A stretch of DNA of 64,000 nt, taken from the NCBI RefSeq assembly GCF_029227915.1, contig NC_079876.1:21326001-21390000 (forward strand), read 5' to 3'. The notes beneath the pieces were generated by a model that was not told the DNA's origin, did no database searches, and saw only the letters and a list, made by a program, of their open reading frames with translations. The stretch's first letter is position 1, and the number at the start of each line of letters is the position of its first letter. Position numbers and translations under genes: made by a program. This document shows positions 55,629 to 63,664 of the stretch, one piece after another. This DNA comes from Hydractinia symbiolongicarpus. Lineage: Eukaryota; Cnidaria; Hydrozoa; Anthoathecata; Hydractiniidae.

Positions 55629-56843
55629 AACATATACCACTACAATCACTCCGCAAAGTACAAGTCCAACAGGGGTGAATGGTCACTTGATATTACAAAT
55701 TTGGAGCACCGGGACCTCTACGTGAGTACAGAGTCCCATATTTCTGTGGTATTCCCTGAGTTTACAAAATACGCCATCAAGGTTCCAACAACCTACCTCA
55801 ATGACCCTGTTAGTGTGAATTGAGGAGGGAAGGCGTTGGACTATTAGAATATTCAGGTTAATTTTGCTACCCATTGCGCAACAACGGCTCTGGGCAAATG
55901 TACCAAGCACATGACGGGCTCTGTACCACTCATCAACTCCATCTTCAAATTCCATGTGTACTACCACATGCGTCGTATCCTAGCAAAAATGAAGGTACCA
56001 ATACCGTACGACGATGGTTTTTCACAGTATAAAAATCCCTATTTCACATCCGAATACGCACAGGTATGCCGCGAGTGTGGTGCAGATCCTAATAGCCTCT
56101 ACAAATTCAAAGCTGTCATGTCATTGTTGACAAATGGTAGATACTGGCCCCAGGTTGATGGCGACTGGGTCAAATTCATCATGCCAACAAGCCAAGGCCT
56201 AACGTCGGAGGGTCTGACCAAACTGAGTGAGAGTATCCGAAGTTACGTGGTTCTATTGCCGGGATCTAAGGCAGGTGCCAAAGCATCCCTTTTAGGGACC
56301 GGTGCGGACAACTACACAGCAAGGCAGATTCTGGTACAGAAATTTGAGGCTATGGAAGAACGTCGGAAAAATGTAAGTCATGACATTACGGAGTTTTAGA
56401 AAGTTTTACAATATGCCCGGTCCCCAGTGAACTTCGCTGTCATGCATGGCGTGTATATGTTACCCTCCGACATGAACTTGCGCATAGGCAAACTTGTCGG
56501 GTACAATAATAATATTTTAATTGCACCAGCCAACGCAATCATTGGCATCCGACTTGACTTGAATAACAATCCGCTTATGAGGCATGCCGCACCTCCTATA
56601 CATACCATACCACCTACACCTCCAAAGCATGCTACCAGGCATTTGATATCTGGCAAATCATCCCCTAGGCATACAACACCTAATACACCACCCATACATA
56701 CCCCTGATATGCAGGTTATACCACCTCCCAAACATGTTACGCCCCATATACCTGAACAACTACCACAAAATCAACACGAGGATACCAAGACCGCATTAAT
56801 CACCATGGGAGTAGGTATCATCCTTGCATATATATGGCTTTAA
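55626..56843 (+). pseudogene. Unknown Polinton-associated protein with Pro-rich region and C-terminal membrane segment (three stops)
   Basis: One frame runs from ATG 55626 (MNIYHYNH) to TAA 56841, about 405 codons, broken only by TGA 55821, TAG 55845 and TAG 56397. The text on both sides of each stop reads smoothly in the same frame, so I treat it as one decayed gene, not three small ones. Residues 1-65 (LDITNLEHRDLYVSTESHIS) and 96-257 (FKFHVYYHMRRILAKMKVP, NGRYWPQVDGDWVKFIMP) look globular. A Pro/His/Thr-rich stretch (about 320-390) with short repeats such as HTIPPTPPKH follows, then a hydrophobic tail ITMGVGIILAYIWL at the very end. I do not recognise the family. It is divergent from the minor-capsid-like gene and convergent with the coiled-coil gene. 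Confidence 0.55.
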
Positions 56844-56845
56844 AA

Positions 56846-56857
56846 ATAGGCGCCTAT
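56846..56857. other. Perfect 12-bp palindrome between convergent genes
   Basis: ATAGGCGCCTAT lies between the plus stop (56841-56843) and the minus stop, and its right half contains the minus stop codon (56854-56856). A 12-bp palindrome can occur by chance a few times in 10 kb; its placement at a gene junction is the reason to list it. Confidence 0.5.
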
Positions 56858-58154
56858 CTCACGTATAGCACGACAAGCCCGGCAGCTCCCGCGATGGCCA
56901 TATACAGATGTTTTGCCGCATATTTCACGATAGTTGACGCTACCCTCAGAAAGAACGAGACTACCGTACCGATGATCCCGGATAACGCAACACCTGCCTT
57001 GCCTGCTAGGTATTTCAGAAAACTTCCAAGCCTTTTCAATTGCTTCTCCACAAAGCCTTTTTCACCACCCGCTGCAGCACTTCCTCCTACAGCACCTCCA
57101 GCGCTTCCCCCCGTAACAGAGAGTACAATAGTCCTTATCAACAGCCCAATAGCAGAGACTATACTAGCTATGGTTATCGCTGTCGCAGAAGAGTATCAGG
57201 AGCTTCTCAAGCAGAGTTGTGTTATCTCTGGCGATTTTTAACAGCGTGTCTTTGATATGTCTCAGTTGGGGGTATATGTCAGTGGATAGTATACCATGTG
57301 CTTCCCCTATAACCTTCTTCTTATCGTTCAGATCCTTAATCTCTTTCTTCGCCTTTTCTATCTTCTCTCAAGGTTAGCCTGCTGTCCTTCGTCCGCCCCA
57401 ACCTTCTGCTTCTCAAGTTCTTTCACCCTGCCCTCTGCCTTGTTAATCTCGCTGTCGTATAGGATCATCTTATTTTTCAGGCTTTTCAAGTTACCCCTTA
57501 ACGTTTGAAGCTCGAGGTCAAGTCCCCTTCTTTCACGTGAGGTGATGCCACCTTCATCAGGCCCGACAAGCAAAGTGTCTTGTATAAGGCTCTCCGTGGC
57601 ATCTACAAATTCATCGATCTCCTCCAACGATTCCACCTCAATATGTTCGGCCTCCTCCTCTCTTTTATTATACCTTTTCAATAGGTTCTGGGCCCTAAAT
57701 TTACTACCTTTGTTGGGGGTAACATAGTCGACAAACCTCAGGACTTGCAGGCGATTACTACCCAGGAGCGTTTGTATCTGACCAACGGTTTTTAGGCTAC
57801 CATCTTGATTTGTAACCACTATTTCCTTGAAGGTTTTCTTTTCCTTCACTATCTCCTTAACAATTAGTTGAGTCACTTTGTCTTCCCTGAACATATCATA
57901 ATATTTCGCATTAGGCTGTAACCCCAATTTTTCCGTACGACGATCGTAAAGGCCATCGATCTTTAATTTTAGTTGTTTTTGCCTCTGCCCCGAAAGATCC
58001 CCCTGCTGCTGTTCTGTTGAAGGTCCCGATGTTCCGGGAAGTTTTGGCGTTCCAGGGAGTTTTAACGTAGTATCATCGGGTTTATCTGGATAGCCCCATC
58101 CTCCTTGTCATCATCAATATCAATGTTAGGTACAAATACTGGATTAGTCGGCAT
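56854..58154 (-). pseudogene. Long coiled-coil protein with hydrophobic C-terminus (frameshifted)
   Basis: ATG 58154 opens MPTNPVFVPNIDIDDD, an acidic start. A one-base shift near 58095 leads into LPGTPKLPGTSGPSTEQQQ (disordered) and then the 189-codon frame 57927-57358. That frame is a Glu/Lys/Leu coiled coil (LDLELQTLRGNLKSLKNKM, GRVKELEKQK). A shift near 57358 continues the coil (KIEKAKKEIKDLNDKKKVIG), and a third near 57190 leads into a hydrophobic Gly/Ala-rich part with VGGSAAAGG and two membrane-like segments ending AIAGAAGLVVLYVR. About 430 codons in all if it is one gene; it could instead be two genes (coiled coil and membrane protein) meeting near 57200. It is divergent from the major capsid gene with 32 bp between starts. 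No known enzyme motif. Confidence 0.5.
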
Positions 58155-58186
58155 CTTTATTTAAAGATTTCCCTTATATAATAAAC
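58155..58186. promoter_or_regulatory. Divergent promoter candidate with shared TATA-like palindrome
   Basis: The 32 bp between the minus ATG (58154) and the plus capsid ATG (58187) are almost pure A/T. They contain TTATATAA (58174-58181), a palindromic TATA-like box usable in both directions, and CTTTATTTAAAG (58155-58166). Nothing else in the gap could serve as a core promoter. Confidence 0.4.
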
Positions 58187-59403
58187 ATGAGTGCATTTGG
58201 AACGACGCTAGACCCATATGCAGAGATGAAGCAACTCTTTGGTATCAAGGGACGAAAACAAAGGGTCCAGATATCTCACATACCCTCAACCATTAATCAG
58301 AACGAAGAAATCAATGTGGATATCCCAAACATGCTCCAGAATGATGTCATTTTCCAGGGTAGTCTCAAGCTTCTATTTGATCTAACGTTGACAGGGACCA
58401 ATACAAAGCGTACCATAGTCAGCAACATTGGTAAAAGCCTGGTGAAAAACCTACGCATCACGTTGAATGGTGAAGAGGTACAAAACTGATTAAGGGACAA
58501 CAACCTCTTCCTAGACGGCATCAATCCCAACGACGGGACCATCCGCGCCCTGCAAGTCAAGGCCACCGACCATGTCGGGACAGAGGAGGAGAAGGCAATC
58601 GTGGCGGCGTATGGTAACACCTTCTGCATACCCCTGGGAAAAATGTTTGATTTGACGAGAGATTTACCCTTTTATGCGGCGAGTTTATACGACAGGTTGC
58701 AGTTTGTCCTGCACTTCGCGTCTTACATTGATGTCATCAAAGATGCGGGGACGGCAGCCTCAGGGTCTACGGTAGCCAAGGCAGCCGATTCAGCCTGTAA
58801 GATTAACAACATTAGGCTAGAATTTGACAAGATTACCCATGAAGGTCTGGCAAGCGCTATGATGTCAAGGTATGCAAGATTGGCCCTGCCCTATGAGAGA
58901 ATCCTAAGAAGCAAGATAGTCACGATGAAAAAGGCTAACACCTCATATAACCTCCAACTAAAAAAACCGGCCAAGAGTCTCAAAGGTGTCTTGCTACTCT
59001 TCATAGACCCTGGCTTACGCTGGCGTTAACGAGGTCTTTTACAATCCAAAAAATTGAGAAGATCAGCGTCATTGTCGAGGGAGAGCCCAACGATTTGTAC
59101 CCTCATGCGATGCTTCCCAAGGACCACCTCGAACAGATTGTGAACCTCTTTGGTAGTCACGATTCGAATGTGACCATCGGGCAATTTTTTAATGAAAGGT
59201 ATGTCATGTTTGTAGACTTCCGGGCGTCTCCCGATCATACCCTACATGGTAGTGGAAGGCCTCTACAACGTCTAAGTGATGGGATTACCCTACATATCAC
59301 AAAGAAAGCAGACGGAACTGGAGATTCCATGGCTTACGTCTACCTCTTACAGGATGCCCAATTAAATAACTTGTACGGTAGGTTCCTTTCTGTGGAATAT
59401 TAG
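58187..59403 (+). pseudogene. Major capsid protein, double jelly-roll (Polinton type), broken
   Basis: The capsomer-forming protein of the element. ATG 58187 opens a 100-codon frame (VDIPNMLQNDVIFQGSLKLL, IGKSLVKNLRITLNGEEVQ) to TGA 58487. The same frame continues from LRDNNLFLDG to IVAAYGNTFCIPLGKMFDL, INNIRLEFDKITHEGLAS and LKGVLLLFIDPG (stop 59027). After two one-base shifts near 59010-59055 it reads IEKISVIVEGEPNDLYPHAM, then LHGSGRPLQRLSDGITLHIT and the C-terminal LLQDAQLNNLYGRFLSVEY to TAG 59401. These blocks match Polinton/adintovirus capsid proteins as I know them. About 405 codons is short; a few tens of residues may be deleted near the TGA. Not functional in this copy. Confidence 0.8.
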
Positions 59404-59411
59404 TGACCACA

Positions 59412-59443
59412 ATTTGTATTTGTCCTCAGAGGCAAATACAAAT
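59412..59443. promoter_or_regulatory. Strong hairpin between capsid stop and HNH start
   Basis: Arms ATTTGTATTTG (59412-59422) and CAAATACAAAT (59433-59443) are perfect complements. The loop adds CCT/AGG pairs around CAG, with one bulged T. The hairpin starts 8 bp after the capsid stop and ends 4 bp before the next ATG, so it fills the intergenic gap. Confidence 0.65.
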
Positions 59444-59447
59444 CAAT

Positions 59448-59999
59448 ATGGAAGAAAACAATAGATGCCCAAATTGTAAAAAAGTGTTGGCCTTGGATGC
59501 ATTTAGGGTGATGAAAAATGGCAAACTGACAAAAAGTTGCATAAGCTGCCTGGATAAAAAGAAACAGCGGCGTGCCAAAGACAAATGCCCTCATGTTAGG
59601 CGGATGGAGCAGTGTAAAGACTGTGGGGGAAATCAAATATACCACCATGAAAAAAGGAGAGCAATATGCCCCGTATGTAAACCTGCTGGACATATCGCCT
59701 CCGTTGTACGATGTAGAACCCACAAGGCTCTAAAGGGAAACAAGGAGCTCAGCTCCCGGGAATTTCTCGGTTGCGATATGGCTACGCTGCGGGCCCATAC
59801 TGAAGCCCAGTTTTCCGATGGGATGATATGGTATAATTATGGAGAATGGCATATAGATCGCAAAATCCCGCTTAAATATAGGGAAAATGGTGATGCCGCG
59901 CCGCATGATGAGGTTGGTAGGAGGTTGCACTATACCAACACCCAACCTATGTGAGCGAGCGAGAATATGGCCAAGGGTAACCGATATGTCTCAGAATAA
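59448..59999 (+). pseudogene. HNH-type endonuclease with zinc-binding N-terminus; one in-frame TGA and a changed catalytic His
   Basis: I chose ATG 59448 (MEENNRCPNC) over the upstream GTG because it follows the hairpin and begins the conserved part. N-terminal CxxC pairs (Cys7/Cys10, Cys31/Cys34) make a zinc ribbon; CPHVRRMEQCKDCGG (47-61) and CPVC (74-77) add further Cys pairs. The C-terminal part (LGCDMATLRAHTEAQF, then NYGEWHID) matches the HNH endonucleases found in large DNA viruses and their hosts. The usual motif is W-H-I-D-H; here residue 138 is Arg (CGC) in place of the second His, so catalysis would be impaired. TGA at 59952 sits where Trp is usual (QPM-stop-ASEN), and the frame then continues to TAA 59997, one base before the next gene's ATG. 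Confidence 0.7.
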
Positions 60000-60394
60000 A
60001 TGGCGACAATAGCTGTACTTGAAGCAGGTGCGGCGATCAACGTATTAGCGTTCAGTGGATCAAATTATCTATTTAGCAAGCTCTCGGGACATGGAGAAGA
60101 GGAGCGCAGGCGTCATGACCATGCGATAGAAAGGCGTAACGAGGCCCAGGCCCAGTGGATCAGGGATAGACAAGCCAAGCTCGAATTTTTTGCGAAGCAA
60201 AGAGAGATGCAAATAAAAGCTGGAAAAAGCCTTCGTGGATTGGACGACGATACGTATTGGTATTATATTGCCTCAGAGAAGGAGGCACCACAATTGAAGG
60301 ACTCTTACATACCCAGCAACAGCAAGATGGGAAGCTCACGTTTGTCCTTGGCTCCCTGTCCCTGCTAGGGTTCGTAGCCTACAAGTATCTGTAG
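60000..60394 (+). pseudogene. Small helical protein with N-terminal hydrophobic and C-terminal membrane segments (frameshifted)
   Basis: ATG 60000 directly follows the upstream TAA. It opens MATIAVLEAGAAINVLAF, then an Arg/Glu/His-rich helix (EEERRRHDHAIERRNEAQAQ) and a less charged region. A one-base shift near 60330 puts the rest in another frame, which reads LTFVLGSLSLLGFVAYKYL to TAG 60392, a clear membrane anchor at the extreme C-terminus. In the original frame the stop is at 60366. Expected length about 130 residues. Function unknown. The stop is 3 bp before the hairpin that overlaps the integrase start. Confidence 0.6.
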
Positions 60395-60397
60395 GAA

Positions 60398-60436
60398 CGT
60401 TTTTGACATGTATAGAATAAAGACATGTCAAAAACG
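60398..60436. promoter_or_regulatory. Perfect 14-bp inverted repeat overlapping the integrase start codon
   Basis: Arms CGTTTTTGACATGT (60398-60411) and ACATGTCAAAAACG (60423-60436) are perfect complements with an 11-base A/T-rich loop. The right arm contains the integrase ATG (60425) and its first four codons. Chance is very unlikely for 14 perfect pairs. Confidence 0.7.
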
Positions 60437-61429
60437 CATGTTGTTACCGAAGAAGAGGCGGAAAAGCTGAGCAACATCTCCCATACCCCGGAACATCTCT
60501 GGGTCGGACGCAGAGCCGTCAAATTACTTACGAAGGAGAGTGGTCTCTCCAAAAAGAAAGTAATTCATTGGTTGAGTAGGCAGCTGCTCTGGCTGAGACA
60601 TATTCGAGGCCCAAAGCGTATAGACTACCCCTATTTTACCATCACAACACCGAATGAGATGCATCAGTTTGATCTATTGTACATGCCTCACGATCCTTTG
60701 TACGGTAGTACATAAAAATACATCCTGACAGGCGTTGACGTGACCTCACGTTACAAAGTAGCGAGGCCCCTAAGAACGAAGAGAGCTAGCGAAGTCGCCG
60801 GGATGATCAAAGATATTTCCAAAGTGGGACCTTTACAATACCCCAAGATTTTTCAGTGTGACAATGGTTCTGAGTTCAAATCGGATGTGACGAAGCTCCT
60901 TGAGGATAAGGGGGCTGAAATTAAGAGGGCCACCACCAAGTACCACCATACGTTTACGGCCTTCGTGGAAAGCTACAATAAAGTCCTTGCGGAAAAGCTA
61001 TTCAAGCCCCAGGATGCGCAAGAGCTGGTCTCTAACGAGACTAGTACCTTTTGGGTCAAGCATCTGTATACCATCGTCAAAAGTCATAACAATACCAAGA
61101 CCGCCATGATTGAGATGAAGCCAAACAAGACAATCAAGCTCGAAGATGTCCCACTTGCAAAAGGTCAGCAATATCCCGAGGAGAATCCCCTGCCCGAGGA
61201 TGGGCTGTACTTGTACCTCCTACAACCCGGAGAAGAGCATGGTGATCAAACGAAACGCGCAACAGATGCTTTTTACAGCAAACATACTTACAGGTTGGAT
61301 CGTATTGTAGCAGGTAGTCGTGTTTTATACTACCTAAAAGACGGTCCTGATCGCAGCTTTGTGTCAGAAGAACTCATGCAGGTACCGGAGTATGTTCAGA
61401 TGCCTCCGGAGGTTATCAAAGAATGGTAA
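60425..61429 (+). pseudogene. Retroviral-type DDE integrase (Polinton INT), one in-frame stop
   Basis: It would insert element DNA by strand transfer in the nucleus. The single frame from ATG 60425 to TAA 61427 is 334 codons, broken only by TAA at 60713. Helical N-terminus (KKVIHWLSRQLLWLRHIR); no clear HHCC zinc motif. Catalytic core: Asp83 in MHQFDLLYMPHD, Asp146 in FQCDNGSEFK and Glu182 in FVESYNKVLAEKL. Asp146 to Glu182 has the DD35E spacing of retroviral and Polinton integrases. The C-terminal part (TYRLDRIVAGSRVLYYLKDG) looks like the SH3-like beta-barrel that follows the core. All three acidic residues survive. The 3' end overlaps the convergent neighbour by 34 bp. Confidence 0.82.
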
Positions 61430-62025
61430 TATGCTTTCTCGAGTTCCTCTAGGTCATCCAAATCTATTTCGTCATCCTCATTCTTATCCTCGTCATCCTC
61501 ATCTTTATTCGGATCTCTCGCATAGTTCTTGGGATGTTGGGTGTACAACGGGTACCCATAGACGATACCCTTGATGACATTAGGCTCATTCTCCAAATCA
61601 ATATCGACTACACGTCTATCCGGTATCGGAAATTCGAGTATTTTTCTTATTGTTTCTATATCAGCCAAATCTGATAGCTTCAAATCCCTATCTTTAATGA
61701 CATGATAGCGGAGTGCCACATAGTTGTTCTCTTTAGCCGCAAAGATATAGAGTCCTGGACGTTCAATATCATCCTTGAGATCATCATCGATCTCGTTTCT
61801 CGCAAATGTTGCCCATGCTATTTCGCCTGATGCTACCCTGTGTAAAAGATCATCGTCCATGGGGTATTCAAAACCTTCGTAGTACACTTCACCTCGATAC
61901 CTAAAATTTTCTAGGCAGGTAGGGAAATATCCGGTCACTGACTCTGCCTGGATACAGCAATGTAGCACAGGTACCTGAATATTGTAGTTGATTGTAAATT
62001 GATTCCTTTGTAAATAGGTTTCCAT
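61396..62025 (-). CDS. Intact 209-residue protein with acidic tail, unknown function
   Basis: ATG 62025 (METYLQRNQF) to TGA 61396; the only gene of the element here with an uninterrupted frame. Residues 1-165 look globular and mixed alpha/beta (VPVLHCCIQAESVTGYF, ERPGLYIFAAKENNYVALRY). Residues about 170-198 are extremely acidic (DEDDEDKNEDDEIDLDDLEE), followed by KAYYHSLITSGGI. It overlaps the integrase 3' end by 34 bp in a convergent arrangement. I do not recognise a family. It could be a regulatory or DNA-mimic type protein given the acidic tail, but nothing in the sequence proves that. Confidence 0.6.
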   Translation of the reverse strand: METYLQRNQFTINYNIQVPVLHCCIQAESVTGYFPTCLENFRYRGEVYYEGFEYPMDDDLLHRVASGEIAWATFARNEIDDDLKDDIERPGLYIFAAKENNYVALRYHVIKDRDLKLSDLADIETIRKILEFPIPDRRVVDIDLENEPNVIKGIVYGYPLYTQHPKNYARDPNKDEDDEDKNEDDEIDLDDLEELEKAYYHSLITSGGI

Positions 62026-62246
62026 CTTTTTGATATTTCAGTACTTTTTAAGATACAGCTGAAAGGGTCAAAAAGGTATATTCAATATGATTGGTTAGGA
62101 ACCCACCACTAAATGAGACTTTTTTCCCTTTTCCAAGGGGTGAGTGCCACCCCACCCACTTTTGCATATAATTTTTACTACTTCTCCAGTAGTAAAAACT
62201 GTGTTTTGGTTGGGCGTACTCGGTCTGGGTACACCTTGAAGACCAC
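62026..62246. promoter_or_regulatory. Intergenic region with two hairpins upstream of the acidic-tail gene
   Basis: No gene. It holds GGGGTG...CACCCC (62137-62142 with 62148-62153) and the stronger TTTTTACTACT/AGTAGTAAAAA (62172-62182 with 62188-62198, 5-base loop, perfect). It lies between the end of the BRO-like gene and the start of the acidic-tail gene, both on the minus strand, so the hairpins could act at the 3' end of one transcript or the 5' end of the next. Confidence 0.5.
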
Positions 62247-63158
62247 CTATTCCGCGAGCTCTAAGAGGCGCCCATGCGTGTAATTCTCACCAAGCCTAAA
62301 ATATCTGACCCTCTCCGGGTTGACTTCAATACATCCACGTTCTCGAAGCCAATTGTAATGAACGATGACATTCGGTGTTTCTGCCAGTACCACAATCTCA
62401 CCCTTGGGGTAGTCAACGAGCTTATTCCGTATTTTTTGGGCTACATACCCCTGTTAGCCACAAATGGCAAGGTATTGAAAGGGATCGTCGTTATTCTTTT
62501 GTATAATGACCATGCTGTTATCCTTTCCAGGACCTTCGACGTGTGGCACGACACGTTGCTGCAGCTCCTCAATTTCATCCCCCAGCGCCATTAGCTGACT
62601 ATCCCTATCCTCAATTTCATCATTGAGAAAAGCCATAGCATTTTCCTTATCCTCAAAAGCCTGACGCTGCTCCTTGATTTCATCCTGTAATTTTTCCACC
62701 CCCTTCCCAGCCAACCATTTGATTAGTTTTACTGCCTTAGGTTTCCTAGAACGGTGCGTAATTTCAATCGCCCCGCCCAGCGTGACAAATATATCATGCT
62801 GTTTTTTCACCCCTCCCGACATACCCGAAGAACTGTATTCGCTACATACAGTTCCCATCATACCCTCTATTTCTTTTCTTGATATAGTCATATGGCGATC
62901 AAGGCCATACTGCCTGGCATTTTGAATGCATAGGAATCTCTCGAGATCGGCACGTTTAAATAGGGGTTGGCCCTGTTTATCGAACAAAGTCTCAACGGCT
63001 CCTGCGGGTATTGCGTTGAATAAGGCGAGTTGTGAAGACATTTTTCTATATACTGATGCTTGGCCAGAGGTGTTCGCCATGGTCATTCGAGGATCTTCCA
63101 CGTCCAAGGATGTTCTAATTTCACCCACAGGCAGGCATGTTTGGATTTTTTCAGACAT
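62247..63158 (-). pseudogene. BRO/MSV199-like DNA-binding protein with coiled coil, one in-frame stop
   Basis: ATG 63158 (MSEKIQTCLPVGEIRTSLDV) opens 234 codons to TAA 62454. The same frame then reads a further 68 codons of sensible protein (YPKGEIVVLAETPNVIVHYN, VRYFRLGENYTHGRLLELAE) to TAG 62247, so the original gene had about 303 codons. The middle part (PLFKRADLERFLCI ... HDIFVTLGGAIEITHRSRKP) resembles the BRO-N/MSV199 modules of large DNA viruses, which bind DNA. The Glu/Lys-rich part (LQDEIKEQRQAFEDKENAMA and on) is a coiled coil. The start overlaps the upstream ATPase frame by 76 bp. The family call is tentative. Confidence 0.55.
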
Positions 63159-63661
63159 GCTATTATGTCATCCCATTCGGGGATCATGTTGGTTTTCTCG
63201 TCTATCATTTTCATATCCGACCTCTCATGAGGAAACCAGAGGAAGTGCTGTTTCTTCTGTCTCCTCAATTTTTTAGGGAGAGCAGTTTACGACTGCGTGA
63301 GTAGCCACAAACTATGCTTTCTGTGTCTACCTGAAATAGCCAATTCAAGCAGGGATTGTCGACGCTTATCGAGGCTTTCATTAGATATCATATCATCAAC
63401 AACAAACAACGTGTTCTCACTCGTCAATATTGAGGACAGTTTCTGAATCCATTCAAACAGCTCATTTCCCGGGTCCATCAAGAATACATAGCTATCCCTC
63501 CAAAGTGAGGACCTTCCAAGGTAGGTGGTATTCCACCGTATAGTCGGGCACAGGATGATGATACTGTTGAAGTGTCACTTGTATTCGGCTTCAAGTAGAT
63601 CCAAAACACGTTGCGTCTTACCTGTAAAGATTGCCGTATGTGGATCTCTTACGGCATCCAT
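63083..63661 (-). pseudogene. Genome-packaging ATPase (A32/FtsK-HerA type), P-loop shortened and two stops
   Basis: This enzyme would power DNA packaging into capsids. One frame from ATG 63661 to the stop at 63083 (193 codons) is broken by TGA 63575-63577 and TAA 63287-63289. Walker A area: DPHTAIFTGKTQRVLDLL. The usual GxxGxGK[ST] is reduced to GKT, as if about four residues had been lost in frame. Walker B is intact: NTLFVVDDMISNE, with the paired Asp typical of A32-like ATPases. Downstream HRKHSLWLLTQS fits the sensor motif with its conserved Gln. ILCPTIRW between them is also typical of the family. The start lies 3 bp after the stop of the upstream zinc-ribbon gene. The shortened P-loop would abolish ATP binding even without the stops. 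Confidence 0.75.
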
Positions 63662-63664
63662 TTA

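Noticed and set aside
62274-62594. 106-codon plus-strand frame with ATG
   Set aside because: It is antisense to the C-terminal part of the BRO-like gene, whose minus-strand frame reads protein-like across the TAA at 62454.
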